Made by a program: the position numbers and the translations under genes
In this document: piece after piece, positions 23,847 through 35,283 of the stretch
Numbering within the stretch: the first letter of the stretch is position 1
Layout: the number at the start of each line of letters is the position of its first letter
Source of the DNA: Albidovulum sp.
GTDB taxonomy: Bacteria > Pseudomonadota > Alphaproteobacteria > Rhodobacterales > Rhodobacteraceae
Length of the DNA stretch: 64,000 bases
Reading direction: 5' to 3'
Assembly: GCA_026989275.1 (NCBI GenBank)
Contig: JALSJQ010000006.1
Location: 41,935 to 105,934, forward strand
The notes under the pieces: generated by a model
Told to the model about the DNA's origin: nothing
Databases searched by the model: none
Seen by the model: only the letters and a program-made list of their open reading frames with translations

Positions 23847-25232
23847 TCAGACATTGAGCAGGAGATGCTCCCGCTCCCAGGGGCTGATGACCTGAAGGAA
23901 CTCGGAGTGCTCGTTGCGCTTGACGCGCTCGTAGGTCCGGCAGAAGGTTTCGCCCAGAAGTTCCCGTATCGCGCCGGCCTCCTCGAACAGCTCCAGCGCC
24001 TCCCCGAGCCCTTTCGGGATGTCCTCGGCGATGTAGCTGCCACCGGTCATCTCCTCGCGGGGCGCCTTCTTCTCGATCAGTCCGAGCAGGCCGCAGGCCA
24101 GCGAGGCGGCGATGGCGAGATAGGGGTTGGCGTCCATCCCGGCGAGGCGGTTCTCCACCCGCCGCGCCTCGGGGGTGGCGACGGGCACGCGAATGCCGGT
24201 GGTGCGGTTGTCGCGGCCCCATTCGAGGTTGATCGGCGCGGCGAAGTCGGGAACGTAGCGCCGGTAGGAATTGACATAGGGCGCGAGGATCGCCGTCACC
24301 GACGCCAGATGGTTCTGCAGACCGGCGATGAAGTGGAAGAAGGCCTCCGACTCGCCGCCTTCTTCGGTCGAGAAGATGTTGCGCCCGGTTTCCAGGTCGA
24401 TCACCGAATGATGGATATGCATGGCCGAGCCCGGTTCGTCCTGCATCGGCTTGGCCATGAAGGTGGCATAGATGTCGTGTCGCAGCGCCGCCTCGCGGAT
24501 GATCCGCTTGAAGTAGAAGATCTCGTCCGCCAGCGCCACCGGGTCGCCGTGCTGGAGGTTGATCTCGACCTGCCCGGCCCCGCCCTCCTGGGTGATGGCG
24601 TCGATCTCGAAACCCATCTCCTCGGCAAAATCGTAGATGTCGTCGATGACGGGGCCGTATTCATCGACGGCCGACATCGAATAGGCCTGCCGCGCGGCGG
24701 CCCGGCGGCCGGTGCGGCCCATGGGCGGCTCGACCGGCTTTGCCGGGTCGAGATTGGGGGCGACGAGGTAGAATTCCATTTCCGGGGCGACGATCGGTTG
24801 CCAGCCCCGCCGGCGGTAGAGCTCGACCACGCGCTTGAGGACGTTGCGCGGCGCGATCGGCACCGGCGCCCCTTCCTTGTCGAACACGTCGTGGATGATC
24901 TGGAGCGTGTGATCGGCGGTCCAGGGAACGGCGGTGGCGGTGCCGTAATCGGGAACGAGGGTGGTGTCGGGCTCGGTCAGCCAGCCTTCGCCCGCCTTGC
25001 GCACCCAGTCGCCGGTGATGGTCTGGTAGAAGATCGAGATCGGCAGGTGGAGCGCGCCGGTGCGGGCGAACTTGCTGGCGGGCATGGCCTTGCCGCGGGC
25101 GATGCCCGCCATGTCGGGAACGATGCATTCGACCTCGTCGAGCCGCCGTCGCGATGCGAAGCTGCGGGCCGCCTCGGGCAGTTTCCCGATCCAGCTCTGG
25201 TCGAACTTCTTGCGCTTGAGATCTTCGGGCAT
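23847..25232 (-). CDS. Glutamine synthetase-family ligase, PuuA-like (gamma-glutamylputrescine synthetase type)
   Basis: A 461-residue GS-fold enzyme. Catalytic segments include VAPEMEFYLV, EGGAGQVEINLQHGD and MHIHHSVIDLETGRN, plus the C-terminal NLEWGRDNRTTGIRVP (substrate/ATP-binding Arg). It is closer to the gamma-glutamylamide synthetases (PuuA) than to GlnA because it lacks the adenylylation-loop context and sits with puuB-like and amidotransferase genes. It would ligate glutamate to putrescine or another amine with ATP. The start at 25232 gives the usual length. Confidence 0.87.
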   Translation of the reverse strand: MPEDLKRKKFDQSWIGKLPEAARSFASRRRLDEVECIVPDMAGIARGKAMPASKFARTGALHLPISIFYQTITGDWVRKAGEGWLTEPDTTLVPDYGTATAVPWTADHTLQIIHDVFDKEGAPVPIAPRNVLKRVVELYRRRGWQPIVAPEMEFYLVAPNLDPAKPVEPPMGRTGRRAAARQAYSMSAVDEYGPVIDDIYDFAEEMGFEIDAITQEGGAGQVEINLQHGDPVALADEIFYFKRIIREAALRHDIYATFMAKPMQDEPGSAMHIHHSVIDLETGRNIFSTEEGGESEAFFHFIAGLQNHLASVTAILAPYVNSYRRYVPDFAAPINLEWGRDNRTTGIRVPVATPEARRVENRLAGMDANPYLAIAASLACGLLGLIEKKAPREEMTGGSYIAEDIPKGLGEALELFEEAGAIRELLGETFCRTYERVKRNEHSEFLQVISPWEREHLLLNV

Positions 25233-25325
25233 GAGGGCCTCGCTTGAAAATGGTCCTGTGTCGATCGGGCTGAGAGCGGGCGCGAAAGGGCACCGCCCGC
25301 TGCGCCGGGCGGGGGAATGGGCGGC

Positions 25326-26039
25326 TTACCTTGCGCGCCGGCCCTCCGCGTGCCGGCGGAAGAAACGGATGATGATGTCGGCGGCCTTGTCGGCGTCGTT
25401 CGGCCCCTCGAGGGCGGCGAGGGCGGCATCGAGCCGGTCGTCCGGCACCACGCCGCGGCCGCGATGCGCGGCGAGGGCGCGGATCGTGTCGGCGTCGAAT
25501 TCGGGATGGGGCTGGAAGGTCAGCACCCGCCCCCCGACGTTCAGGGCGGCGATCGGGCAGAATGCCGAGCGGCCGATCACCTCGGCGCCGGGAGGGGGGG
25601 TCGTCACCTGATCCTGATGCCAGGCGTTGAGCCTGAGCGACAGATCCGTGCCGCTCTCGGGGTCGCGGATCTCGTAATCCTGCGGTCCCACGGCCCAGCC
25701 GCCGGCATGTTTTTCGACCGTTCCGCCAAGAGCGCGGGCGACGATCTGATGGCCGAAGCAGATGCCGACCAGCGGCACATGCGCGGCCACCGCCTCGCGG
25801 ATGAACCCCTCGAGCGGCGCGATCCAGGGATGATCCTCGTAGACGCCGTGACGCGAGCCGGTGATGAGCCAGCCGTCGGCCTCATGGGCATCGGCCGGCA
25901 GCTCCCCGGCCTCGACATCCCATGTGCGGAAGGTGAAACCGCCATCGGCCAGCAGCCGGGCGAACATGCGGGGATAATCGCCCTTCTCGCGGGCTATTTC
26001 CGCGGGAGCGTGGCCGGTCTGGAGAATGCCGATCTGCAT
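25326..26039 (-). CDS. Class 1 glutamine amidotransferase-like protein
   Basis: A 237-residue GATase1 protein with the full triad: nucleophile C94 in LVGICFGHQIVA, then H178 and E180 in FQPHPEFD. ITGSRHGVYEDHPWI is the oxyanion-strand region seen in the GMP-synthase-like stand-alone group. It differs from PuuD-type hydrolases, which carry a longer N-terminus, but its place directly upstream of the PuuA-like gene suggests it may hydrolyse a gamma-glutamyl compound. The start at 26039 is followed by the standard MQIGILQTGHAP. Confidence 0.82.
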   Translation of the reverse strand: MQIGILQTGHAPAEIAREKGDYPRMFARLLADGGFTFRTWDVEAGELPADAHEADGWLITGSRHGVYEDHPWIAPLEGFIREAVAAHVPLVGICFGHQIVARALGGTVEKHAGGWAVGPQDYEIRDPESGTDLSLRLNAWHQDQVTTPPPGAEVIGRSAFCPIAALNVGGRVLTFQPHPEFDADTIRALAAHRGRGVVPDDRLDAALAALEGPNDADKAADIIIRFFRRHAEGRRAR

Positions 26040-26229
26040 GGGAACCTGCTCTTTGAGCGGAACCTAGCAAGCGGCCCCGCCCTCGGCAAGGGGCGGGCGG
26101 CGATCCCCCTTGCGGAGGGCGGGGAACACGGTGCCGCCGGGGAAATGGCCGATACCGCGCGGGTGCGGCGACGAAGGGGGAGAGGAAGTCCTGCCGGGGC
26201 GCGCCAGTGCCGCGCAGGAAGTGTTCCGG

Positions 26230-27240
26230 TCAGTAACCCGCCGCGCGATCCACCAGATGGAGAAGCGGTCGGCCGGCGATCAGCCGGGCGAGATTGTCGG
26301 CCACCACGGGGGCGGCGGTCTCGGGCCGGGTCTCGGCGGCGACATGGGGCGTGACGGTGATGCGGGGATGGTGCCAGAAGGGGTGATCGGGTGGCAGCGG
26401 CTCGGTGCGGAACACGTCGAGCGTCGCATGGCCGATCCGCCCCTCGTCGAGAGCGGCGAGAAGGGCCTCCTCGTCGATCAGGTTGCCGCGGCCGGCATTG
26501 ACGAGTCGCAGGCCGGGCCGGGCGAGGGCGAGGCGGGAGGCGTCGAGCAGATTGTCGGTCTCGGGCGTGGCCGGCAGCAGGGCGACGGCGATGTCGGCCG
26601 CGCCCAGCACCGCCGCGAGCCCGGCCGGGCCGTGATGCATCGCCACCCCCTCGATCCGCTTCGGGCGGCGCGACCAGCCGAGGAGGCGAAAGCCGATCGG
26701 CCGCAGCATCTCGGCGACCGCCTGCCCGAGAACGCCCATGCCGAGGATCGCCACCTGCCGGTCGCGTGCCAGCGGTGGCACCCGCTCATGGTGCCAGACG
26801 CCGTCCTGCCCGAGAATGTGGCTGTCGATGTCGAGGTGATAGCGCAGCACATGGCCGGTGACATATTCGGCCATGCCCTGCCGCAGGCCCGTATCCACCA
26901 TGCGCGTGAGCGGCACTTCGAGCGTCGGGTTGGTGACGATCCTCTCGACCCCGGCCCAGAGGCTGAACACGGCCCGGAGACGGGAAAAGGGGCTGAAATC
27001 GCTGACGGGGCCGGTGGGGGCGTAGAGGATGACATCGATCTTTCCGGGAGAGAATGTCGTGCCGGGTGCGGCGGCCGGGTGCGGCACGAGCCGCGCCTCG
27101 AGGCCGCGGGCGGCGAACGCCCTCTCGAGGGCCTTCTGCCAGCGGGGCCATTCGTCCGGCGGCCCGGCATAAAGCAGCGTCGGCTCGTGAGACCCCTTTC
27201 CGGGGGGTGGTGCGGATCCGGCTTCGGCGGTGTCGCTCAT
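26230..27240 (-). CDS. 2-hydroxyacid dehydrogenase, GhrA-like (glyoxylate/hydroxypyruvate reductase A)
   Basis: A 336-residue D-2-hydroxyacid dehydrogenase. The NAD(P)-binding loop is AILGMGVLGQAVAEML with SRRPKR after the second strand, which favours NADPH. The catalytic Arg lies in VNAGRGNLID, the Glu in FRTEPLPPDHPFW, and the His in TPHVAAET. The N-terminal segment FSLWAGVERI is typical of GhrA. It would reduce glyoxylate or hydroxypyruvate. The start at 27240 has GGGAGG upstream. It lies 47 bases after rodA and may be co-transcribed with it. Confidence 0.87.
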   Translation of the reverse strand: MSDTAEAGSAPPPGKGSHEPTLLYAGPPDEWPRWQKALERAFAARGLEARLVPHPAAAPGTTFSPGKIDVILYAPTGPVSDFSPFSRLRAVFSLWAGVERIVTNPTLEVPLTRMVDTGLRQGMAEYVTGHVLRYHLDIDSHILGQDGVWHHERVPPLARDRQVAILGMGVLGQAVAEMLRPIGFRLLGWSRRPKRIEGVAMHHGPAGLAAVLGAADIAVALLPATPETDNLLDASRLALARPGLRLVNAGRGNLIDEEALLAALDEGRIGHATLDVFRTEPLPPDHPFWHHPRITVTPHVAAETRPETAAPVVADNLARLIAGRPLLHLVDRAAGY

Positions 27241-27287
27241 GCTGCATTCCTCCCGTTTCCCGGCCTCCTGGTCGGCTCCGTTTCCCG

Positions 27288-28427
27288 TCAGCGCGGCCGG
27301 TGCACGATCGCGCTCTGGATCAGCCCGAAGGAAAACATCAGCACCAGCATCGCCGAACCGCCATAGGAGACGAGCGGCAGCGGCACCCCCACCACCGGCG
27401 CCAGCCCCATCACCATCGCCATGTTGATCGCGAAATAGAGGAAGAAGTTGATGGTCAGCCCGTGCGTGAGGAGCGCCGGAAAGCGCTCTCGCATCGAGAA
27501 GGCCGACCAGGCGGCGAAGGCGATGACGAGCATGTAGAGCCCCAGAAGCGAGATCGAGCCGATGAAGCCGAGCTCTTCGGCAAGGGTGGTGAAGATGAAG
27601 TCGGTGTGCTTTTCGGGCAGGAAGTTGAGCTGCACCTGGGTCCCCTGCATCAACCCGCGGCCCGAGAGCCCGCCGGAGCCGAAGGCGATCTTCGACTGGG
27701 TGATGTGATAGCCGGCGCCCAGCGGGTCGAGATCGGGGTCGAGGAAGACGTCGATGCGGCGATACTGGTAGTTCTTGAGGAGTTGCCAGGAGGTGCCGCG
27801 GCTGAGGAAGACCGCGGCCACGGCGCCGGCGGCGGCGAGGATGCCGGTCAGGAAATAGCCCCAGTGAACCCCGGCCAGCCACATCACCGCCAGCCCCACC
27901 ATCACCAGAAGGAGGGCGGTGCCGAGATCGGGCTGCTGCACGATCAGCGCCGCGGGCAGAAGGATCGCGAGAAGCGGGATCACCAGCCAGCGCGGCTGCG
28001 ACACCTTCTCGGGCGGCAACCAGGCGTAATAGGCCGCGAGCGCCATCACCAGCGTGACCTTGGCCAGCTCCGAGGGCTGGAGGCGCAGGGGGCCGATCTG
28101 GAGCCAGCGTTGCGCGCCCATGCCGACGTCGCCGGCGACGGCAACCACGACGAGGAGAAGGAGCGTGCCCCCCCAGCTCCACCATGCGAGCCGGCGCCAC
28201 AGCTCGATCGGGGTGAGGGCGACGGCGAACATCACCGCAAGGCCGACGAGGAACCGCCGGGCCTGCGGCAGCGCCCAGGGGGTGAGCGCCCCGTCGGCCA
28301 CCGAATAGAGCATCACGAAGCCGATGCCGAAGATCGCCACGATCGCCAGCACCATCGGCCAGTGGATGGCGAGAATCTTGCGCCAGCCGGTGGGCGGCGT
28401 GCGGACGGCGTAGTCGATATGGCTCAT
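27288..28427 (-). CDS. rodA: Rod-shape peptidoglycan glycosyltransferase RodA
   Basis: A 379-residue SEDS-family inner-membrane protein with about ten hydrophobic helices, which polymerises glycan strands with PBP2 in the elongasome. Seen: MGAQRWLQIGPLRLQPSELAKV (split here by the strongly conserved QPSE), IVQQPDLGTALLL with the catalytic-region Asp, KHTDFIFTTLAEELGF, and VVGVPLPLVSYGGSAML. The start at 28427 gives the typical MSHIDYAVRTPPTGWRKI. Its usual neighbour mrdA is separated by an unusually long spacer of 966 bases. Confidence 0.95.
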   Translation of the reverse strand: MSHIDYAVRTPPTGWRKILAIHWPMVLAIVAIFGIGFVMLYSVADGALTPWALPQARRFLVGLAVMFAVALTPIELWRRLAWWSWGGTLLLLVVVAVAGDVGMGAQRWLQIGPLRLQPSELAKVTLVMALAAYYAWLPPEKVSQPRWLVIPLLAILLPAALIVQQPDLGTALLLVMVGLAVMWLAGVHWGYFLTGILAAAGAVAAVFLSRGTSWQLLKNYQYRRIDVFLDPDLDPLGAGYHITQSKIAFGSGGLSGRGLMQGTQVQLNFLPEKHTDFIFTTLAEELGFIGSISLLGLYMLVIAFAAWSAFSMRERFPALLTHGLTINFFLYFAINMAMVMGLAPVVGVPLPLVSYGGSAMLVLMFSFGLIQSAIVHRPR

Positions 28428-28709
28428 GCGTCAACCATTTGTTCAGCTCTTGAGGTCGGTATCGGGAGGCGATTCGCGAAGGGCGGGTTCGTCGCCGATG
28501 CGGCGCTCCGCAAGCATGTTGGCCGACAAGCATGTTGAACGAAAGGAGGTGTGATCGGCAAGACGAGGAAGATGCGGAAAAACCGGCACGGAGCGTACGA
28601 GCTCGGCGCGGAGCGATCGGCCCGGAGCGATGAACTCGGTGCTGGACGACGGGCGCCGGCGCGTCGGGGGAAGCACCCGCCGGCGGGGCCACGTCTGAAC
28701 CCGGTGCGG

Positions 28710-28881
28710 GATGATCGACATGGGCAGAGCGGCCGATGCAGGGTAGCTGGGGACGGTGCAGCACGCGGGAAGCCGACTGGCGCGACGGCGTTTGAACCCG
28801 ATCAGGATGACTGGTTCGGGTGTCAGGATGACTGGTTCGGGTGACGGACTCGATGCAGGATGAGCGACATGGGCAGACCGG
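28710..28881. repeat. Dispersed 23-base imperfect repeat pair
   Basis: Two copies at 28710-28732 and 28859-28881 differ at two positions. Both contain GACATGGGCAGA, and similar GATGCAGG sequence lies beside each. They flank the tandem duplication at 28802-28843. Confidence 0.7.
28802..28843. repeat. Perfect 21-base tandem duplication
   Basis: Two identical head-to-tail copies, 28802-28822 and 28823-28843, each beginning TCAGGATGACTGG. This is a likely slippage duplication in non-coding DNA. Confidence 0.85.
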
Positions 28882-29290
28882 GCGGCGCAGGGCGACCGGC
28901 AGCGCGTCGCGAGGTGCGACTGCTGTCGGTGGGGGCCGGCCCTGCCCTGCCTGCCATCTCCGGCCTTCGGACCTTGCTCCCGCTCTGCCCTTCGGTTGCC
29001 CCCTCTCCAGCCTGCCTTCCTGCGCTCCTTCTCCGGTCCTGCTCCGCCTGTCCGGCTCCTTCCCGACCCGGCCCCGTCGGCCCTGCCTTTTCTCCAGATT
29101 CGCTGGCACGGCACTTCGGTCATCTTCTCTCCGCCGCCGTCTCTGTCTCTGCTTCTGCTCTCGGGCGCCTCTGCGATCCGGCGTCCGCAAGCCGGAGTCT
29201 GAAATCCGGAAATTCCGGCCTTTCCCGGAGCCCGTTCCGGGTTCCTGTCGCCTCCTGTCCTCTCCGGGGGCAGCGGCATCCGGGGCTTGG

Positions 29291-29324
29291 GAAAGGTGGG
29301 CCTTGGAGAAAGGTGGGCCTTGGA
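29291..29324. repeat. Perfect 17-base tandem duplication
   Basis: Two identical copies of GAAAGGTGGGCCTTGGA at 29291-29307 and 29308-29324, with degenerate partial units on each side, just upstream of the end of mrdA. Confidence 0.85.
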
Positions 29325-29393
29325 GAAGGTGGCGGCGTCGTTTTCTGAAGCGGCGTGCCTGTCTCGCCCTCGTCGGGGGGTGGTAGCGTCGGC

Positions 29394-31385
29394 TCATGCG
29401 CTCTTCTTGCGGGCGGCGCGGCGCAGGGCGGGCAGGTCGAGAAGGTGTGGCGCCATCGCCTCGAGGCGGTCGCGGATCTCCTCGCGCATGGCGGCGGGGT
29501 AGAGGTCGGGCGGTGGTGTGTCGCCATGAAGGGCCCGGAGCAGGATGTCCCGGGCGATGGGAGCGGCCGCCTTCGAGCCGCTGCCGCCATGTTCGACCAC
29601 CACCGCCACCGCATGGGTCGGATTGCGCCAGGGGCCGAAGGCGACGAAAAGGGCATGGTCGCGCCGCTCCCAGGGCAGGTCGTCATTGTGGGTGATGCCG
29701 CGGGCGCGCTCCTCGCGGGTGATGATCCGCACCTGGCTGGTGCCGGTCTTGCCGGCGAAGGCATAGGCCTCGCGCACCGTCCGGGCACGACGGGCGGTGC
29801 CCCGGCGGCCGTTGACCACGCGGAACATGCCCTTGCGCACCAGCGCGAGATGGTCGGCCGGCAGATCGAGAGGCGGGGCGTCGGCCGGCTGCCGCACCTC
29901 GCCGCCGACGGACATCAGCAGCCGCGGAGCAAGCGCCCGGCCCGAAGCGAGGCGGGCCGCCATCAGCGCAAGCTGCACCGGCGTCGCCAGAACGTAGCCC
30001 TGGCCGATGCCGGCGTTGACCGTGTCGCCGACCTGCCACGGGCGATCGTAACGGGCTTCCTTCCAGCCCTTGTCGGGCACGAGGCCGTCGGCGATGGCCG
30101 AGAGCGGCAGATCGAAGGCGGCGCCGAACCCGAAGCGCCGCGCCATGGCGGCAATCCGTTCGATGCCCGTGCGCCGGGCGATCTCGTAGAAGAACACGTC
30201 GCAGGACTGTTCGATGGCGCCGACGAGATCGAGCCGGCCATGTCCGCCGCGCTTCCAGCAGTGGAATCGCTGGTTTCCGACCTCGTAGAAGCCGGGGCAG
30301 AAGATCCGCTCCGCCGCATCGATCTCGCCGGCCTCGAGCGCGGCGAGGGCCACGATCATCTTGAAGGTCGATCCCGGCGGATAGGCGCCTGACACCGCCT
30401 TGTTGGTGAGCGGACGGTAGGGATCCTCGAGCAGGGCGCGATAGCGCGTGGCGGAAATGCCGCGCACGAACAGGTTGGGGTCGAAGGCCGGGGTCGAGGC
30501 GAGGGCCCGGATGTCGCCGTTTCGCGTGTCGATCACCACCGCCGCCGCGCTCTCGCCGGCCATGCGCGCTTCGGCGAAGTTCTGCAGGCCGAGATCGATC
30601 GTCAGCTGCACGTCCTTGCCCGGCTCGCCCTCCTTGCGCTCGAGTTCGCGCATGATGCGGCCGGCGGCGTTGACCTCGATGCGGCTGAAGCCGGCCTTGC
30701 CTCGCAGCACCGGGTCCATCTCGCGCTCGAGCCCGTATTTGCCGATCTGGAAGCGCGGAATCCGCAGCAGCGGATCGGGATCCTCGATCCGCTTGAGATC
30801 GTAATCGCTCACGGGTCCGACATAGCCGACCACGTGCACGAGATCACTGCCGAAGGGGTAGTGCCGCAACAGCCCGACCTCGGCCGACACGCCCGGCAGG
30901 GCCGGGGCGTTGAGCGAGATCCGGGCGACATCGTCCCAGTCGAGATTCTCCGCCACCGTGATCGGCACGAAGGCGCCCGAGCGGCGGATCTCGCGCTTGA
31001 GGCCGGCCCGTTCGCGGGCGCTGATCGGGACGAGACGGGCGAGCCGGTCGAGAACGGCGTCGAGATCGCGTGCCTCCTCGGCCACGATCACGGCGCGGTA
31101 GTTCGGCACGTTGCCCGCCACCTCGATGCCGTTGGCATCGAAGATCAGACCCCGCGGCGGCGGCAGGAGCCGGATGTTGATGCGGTTCTCGTCGGCGAGG
31201 AGGCGATAGCGGTCCGCCTCCTCGATCTGCAACTGGTGCAGACGTGCGACCAGGAGGGCCGCCACCCCTCCTTGCGCGGCGAGAAGAAGCGCCGCCCGCC
31301 GGCTGACGGGATTGCCCGTCTTCCGCGCCTCCTTGCCGCGCGTCTTCGCCCTGCGGCGGGCCCTGTTGCCGAAGAGCCGTGCCAT
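29394..31385 (-). CDS. mrdA: Penicillin-binding protein 2 (elongasome transpeptidase)
   Basis: A 663-residue class B PBP, monofunctional transpeptidase partner of RodA. There is a basic cytoplasmic N-terminus, one membrane helix at about residues 30-50 (AALLLAAQGGVAALLVARL), then the pedestal with PPPRGLIFDANGIEVAGNVPNYR. The active-site SxxK is GSTFKM (S339, K342) and the KTG box is FAGKTGTSQ. It acts in the periplasm on new lateral wall. It lies downstream of mreD on the same strand with 62 bases between them. Confidence 0.95.
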   Translation of the reverse strand: MARLFGNRARRRAKTRGKEARKTGNPVSRRAALLLAAQGGVAALLVARLHQLQIEEADRYRLLADENRINIRLLPPPRGLIFDANGIEVAGNVPNYRAVIVAEEARDLDAVLDRLARLVPISARERAGLKREIRRSGAFVPITVAENLDWDDVARISLNAPALPGVSAEVGLLRHYPFGSDLVHVVGYVGPVSDYDLKRIEDPDPLLRIPRFQIGKYGLEREMDPVLRGKAGFSRIEVNAAGRIMRELERKEGEPGKDVQLTIDLGLQNFAEARMAGESAAAVVIDTRNGDIRALASTPAFDPNLFVRGISATRYRALLEDPYRPLTNKAVSGAYPPGSTFKMIVALAALEAGEIDAAERIFCPGFYEVGNQRFHCWKRGGHGRLDLVGAIEQSCDVFFYEIARRTGIERIAAMARRFGFGAAFDLPLSAIADGLVPDKGWKEARYDRPWQVGDTVNAGIGQGYVLATPVQLALMAARLASGRALAPRLLMSVGGEVRQPADAPPLDLPADHLALVRKGMFRVVNGRRGTARRARTVREAYAFAGKTGTSQVRIITREERARGITHNDDLPWERRDHALFVAFGPWRNPTHAVAVVVEHGGSGSKAAAPIARDILLRALHGDTPPPDLYPAAMREEIRDRLEAMAPHLLDLPALRRAARKKSA

Positions 31386-31447
31386 GCTGCGCCTTTGCCC
31401 CCTTGTGCGTCCCCGCTTCGAAGCCGCCCTGCCGCCTTGCCCGTTCT

Positions 31448-31978
31448 TCAGCCGCGTTGGCGCCGCGACCGCCGCCCCGTGAGAAGATGGACGAACCCCG
31501 CCACGGACGGCCAGAAGGCGGTCGTGAAAAGGCCGCTCACAAGATAGGTGCCGAGGGGGGGATGGGGAACCAGCAGGACGCCCAGAACGAGCGCCTCGGC
31601 CGGATATCGCGCAAGGGCGAGCGCGGTGACCGTCAGCCAGCGGCCCCAGAAGGGCAGGGCCGCGAGAGCCTTCGCCCGCGGGCGGAGGAATTCGCAGGCC
31701 GCAAGGGCAAGGGCGGCGCCCGCTCCCGGGGGCACGCCATGCACGAGGTCGGCCAGGAGAAACAGGGCGCCGAGGAGCCAGGGCGGCAGCTGGTCGGGCC
31801 GACGCATCATCCAGGCGAGGGCGAGGGCGAAGCCGGTATCGGGGGCGCCGCCGGGCAGGGGAAGAAGCCGGATCGGGGCGCTCTCGAGGGCAAGGATCAC
31901 GAGGAGGGAGACGGTGAAGAGAGCGCTCCCTCCGAGGCGGGAGGCCAGCGGGGAGGAGGGCGCGAAATCAGCGGGCAT
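31448..31978 (-). CDS. mreD: Rod shape-determining protein MreD
   Basis: A 176-residue hydrophobic inner-membrane protein with about five predicted helices, weakly conserved as usual for MreD. Identification rests on position (between mreC and mrdA), size and helix pattern such as SALFTVSLLVILALESAPI. The start at 31978 lies inside the end of mreC, an 11-base overlap that implies coupling. The C-terminus is basic (LLTGRRSRRQRG), cytoplasmic by the positive-inside rule. Confidence 0.85.
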   Translation of the reverse strand: MPADFAPSSPLASRLGGSALFTVSLLVILALESAPIRLLPLPGGAPDTGFALALAWMMRRPDQLPPWLLGALFLLADLVHGVPPGAGAALALAACEFLRPRAKALAALPFWGRWLTVTALALARYPAEALVLGVLLVPHPPLGTYLVSGLFTTAFWPSVAGFVHLLTGRRSRRQRG

Positions 31979-32990
31979 CGGGGCTCTCCGGCCTCTCGCT
32001 GTCGGGGCGGCGGGGCGGGCGCGGCAGCGCCTCGAGAGCCTCCGGCGGGATCGGCGAAGGCGCCTCGGCCGTGGCAGCGTCCGCTTGTGCGGCGGGCGCC
32101 GCATCTTCGTTTTCGGTTTCCCCGGCAGGCGCGGATGGCAGCGTGTCTGGGGCGAGATCGATCTCGCTCGCGACCTTCTCGGGGGGGCGGGAGCGCAGGA
32201 TGCGGAGAAATTCGAGGCGGCCGAGATCGGCGAACGGGATCACCCTCAGCCGCCCGTCGGTGCCGAGGGCGACCGTGCCGACCGGCAGACCGGCAGGGAA
32301 CAGCCCCCCGTCGCCCGAGGTGACGACCCGGTCTCCCGGCCGCACGGCTTCGGGGTTCTCGACGAAATCGAGCAGCGGATAGGGGGAATTGTCGCCGGCG
32401 AGGATCACCCGCTCGGCGCGGCGGGCGATGGTGACGGGGATGCGGCTGGTGGCATCGGTGACGAGAAGTACCCGTGCCGTGCGCTCCGCCGTGCCGGCGA
32501 TGCGGCCGACGAGGCCGAGCCCGTCCATCGCCGCCCAGCCGTCGCGAATGCCGTCGCGCCGGCCGACATTGATCAGCACCGAGCGCGAGAAGGGCGAACC
32601 GCTGTCGGCGGTGACGCGGGCGGTGACATGGGTCAGGCGCGGGTCGAGCCGCACCTTGTTGAGCGCGAGAAGCTGGGCGTAGAGCGCCTCGGCGGCGCGG
32701 GCCTTCTCGCGCCAGATGCGCATCTGCCTGAGCTGTTCGCGCAGCTCGCGGTTCTCGCGCCTGAGCTCGGCATAGCTCCTGAAGTTGCGCAGGAAATCGG
32801 CAGCACCGGTGACGGGGGTCGCGATGGCCGAGAAGACCGGCGTGAGACGCTCGAGGAGGGCGATCCGGAGCTGCTCGACGCGGGGGCTGTCGATCCGCCA
32901 CAGGAGGAAGACGGCGACGAGGACGAGGAAGACGGCGCCGAGAGCCGCCCGTCCGAGAAGCGAACCGCCATTGCCTGCCGCCTGTCTCAT
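31968..32990 (-). CDS. mreC: Rod shape-determining protein MreC
   Basis: A 340-residue periplasmic scaffold anchored by one N-terminal helix (LGAVFLVLVAVFLLWRI). A coiled coil follows (ELRRENRELREQLRQMRIWR), then the double beta-barrel region with VLINVGRRDGIRDGWAAMD and GDRVVTSGDGGLFPAGLPVG. The C-terminal tail of about 70 residues is Pro/Ala/Glu-rich and probably disordered. I chose the ATG at 32990 (MRQAAGNGG) with GGGGAGCGGGG upstream; a start 24 codons earlier would add a basic, unconserved stretch. Confidence 0.92.
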   Translation of the reverse strand: MRQAAGNGGSLLGRAALGAVFLVLVAVFLLWRIDSPRVEQLRIALLERLTPVFSAIATPVTGAADFLRNFRSYAELRRENRELREQLRQMRIWREKARAAEALYAQLLALNKVRLDPRLTHVTARVTADSGSPFSRSVLINVGRRDGIRDGWAAMDGLGLVGRIAGTAERTARVLLVTDATSRIPVTIARRAERVILAGDNSPYPLLDFVENPEAVRPGDRVVTSGDGGLFPAGLPVGTVALGTDGRLRVIPFADLGRLEFLRILRSRPPEKVASEIDLAPDTLPSAPAGETENEDAAPAAQADAATAEAPSPIPPEALEALPRPPRRPDSERPESPDAR

Positions 32991-33197
32991 CGCCGGAAAC
33001 CCCGCTCCCCGAGATGCCCGGAAGGGACGCTGCGGGCTAGGGAGAGGGCGCGCATGGGGCATCGGGGCACGACCGGCACTTGCCTGCCCCCGGCCCCGGA
33101 ATGCGGCCGCAGGGCTGGCGTGTGGCGCTGTCCTCTCCGGCCTCTGGCGGCGCCCCCCGTGGCCGGCAGCCGGTCGGGGAGACGCCGGCAGGGCGGA

Positions 33198-35283
<2,086 letters not shown>

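Larger units (their letters stand above)
28428..29393. other. 966-base rodA-mrdA spacer without a recognisable gene
   Basis: This stretch lies between two genes that are normally adjacent in alphaproteobacteria. Long frames cross it on both strands but encode only Arg/Pro/Ser-rich sequence with no domain. It contains several short tandem or dispersed duplications (annotated separately) and a plus-strand C/T-rich block at about 28960-29150. I see no T-tailed terminator. Confidence 0.6.

Noticed and set aside
28443..29279. 278-codon minus-strand frame in the rodA-mrdA spacer
   Set aside because: Translation is Arg/Pro/Ser-rich, spans the tandem duplications and has no domain or ribosome site; treated as non-coding.
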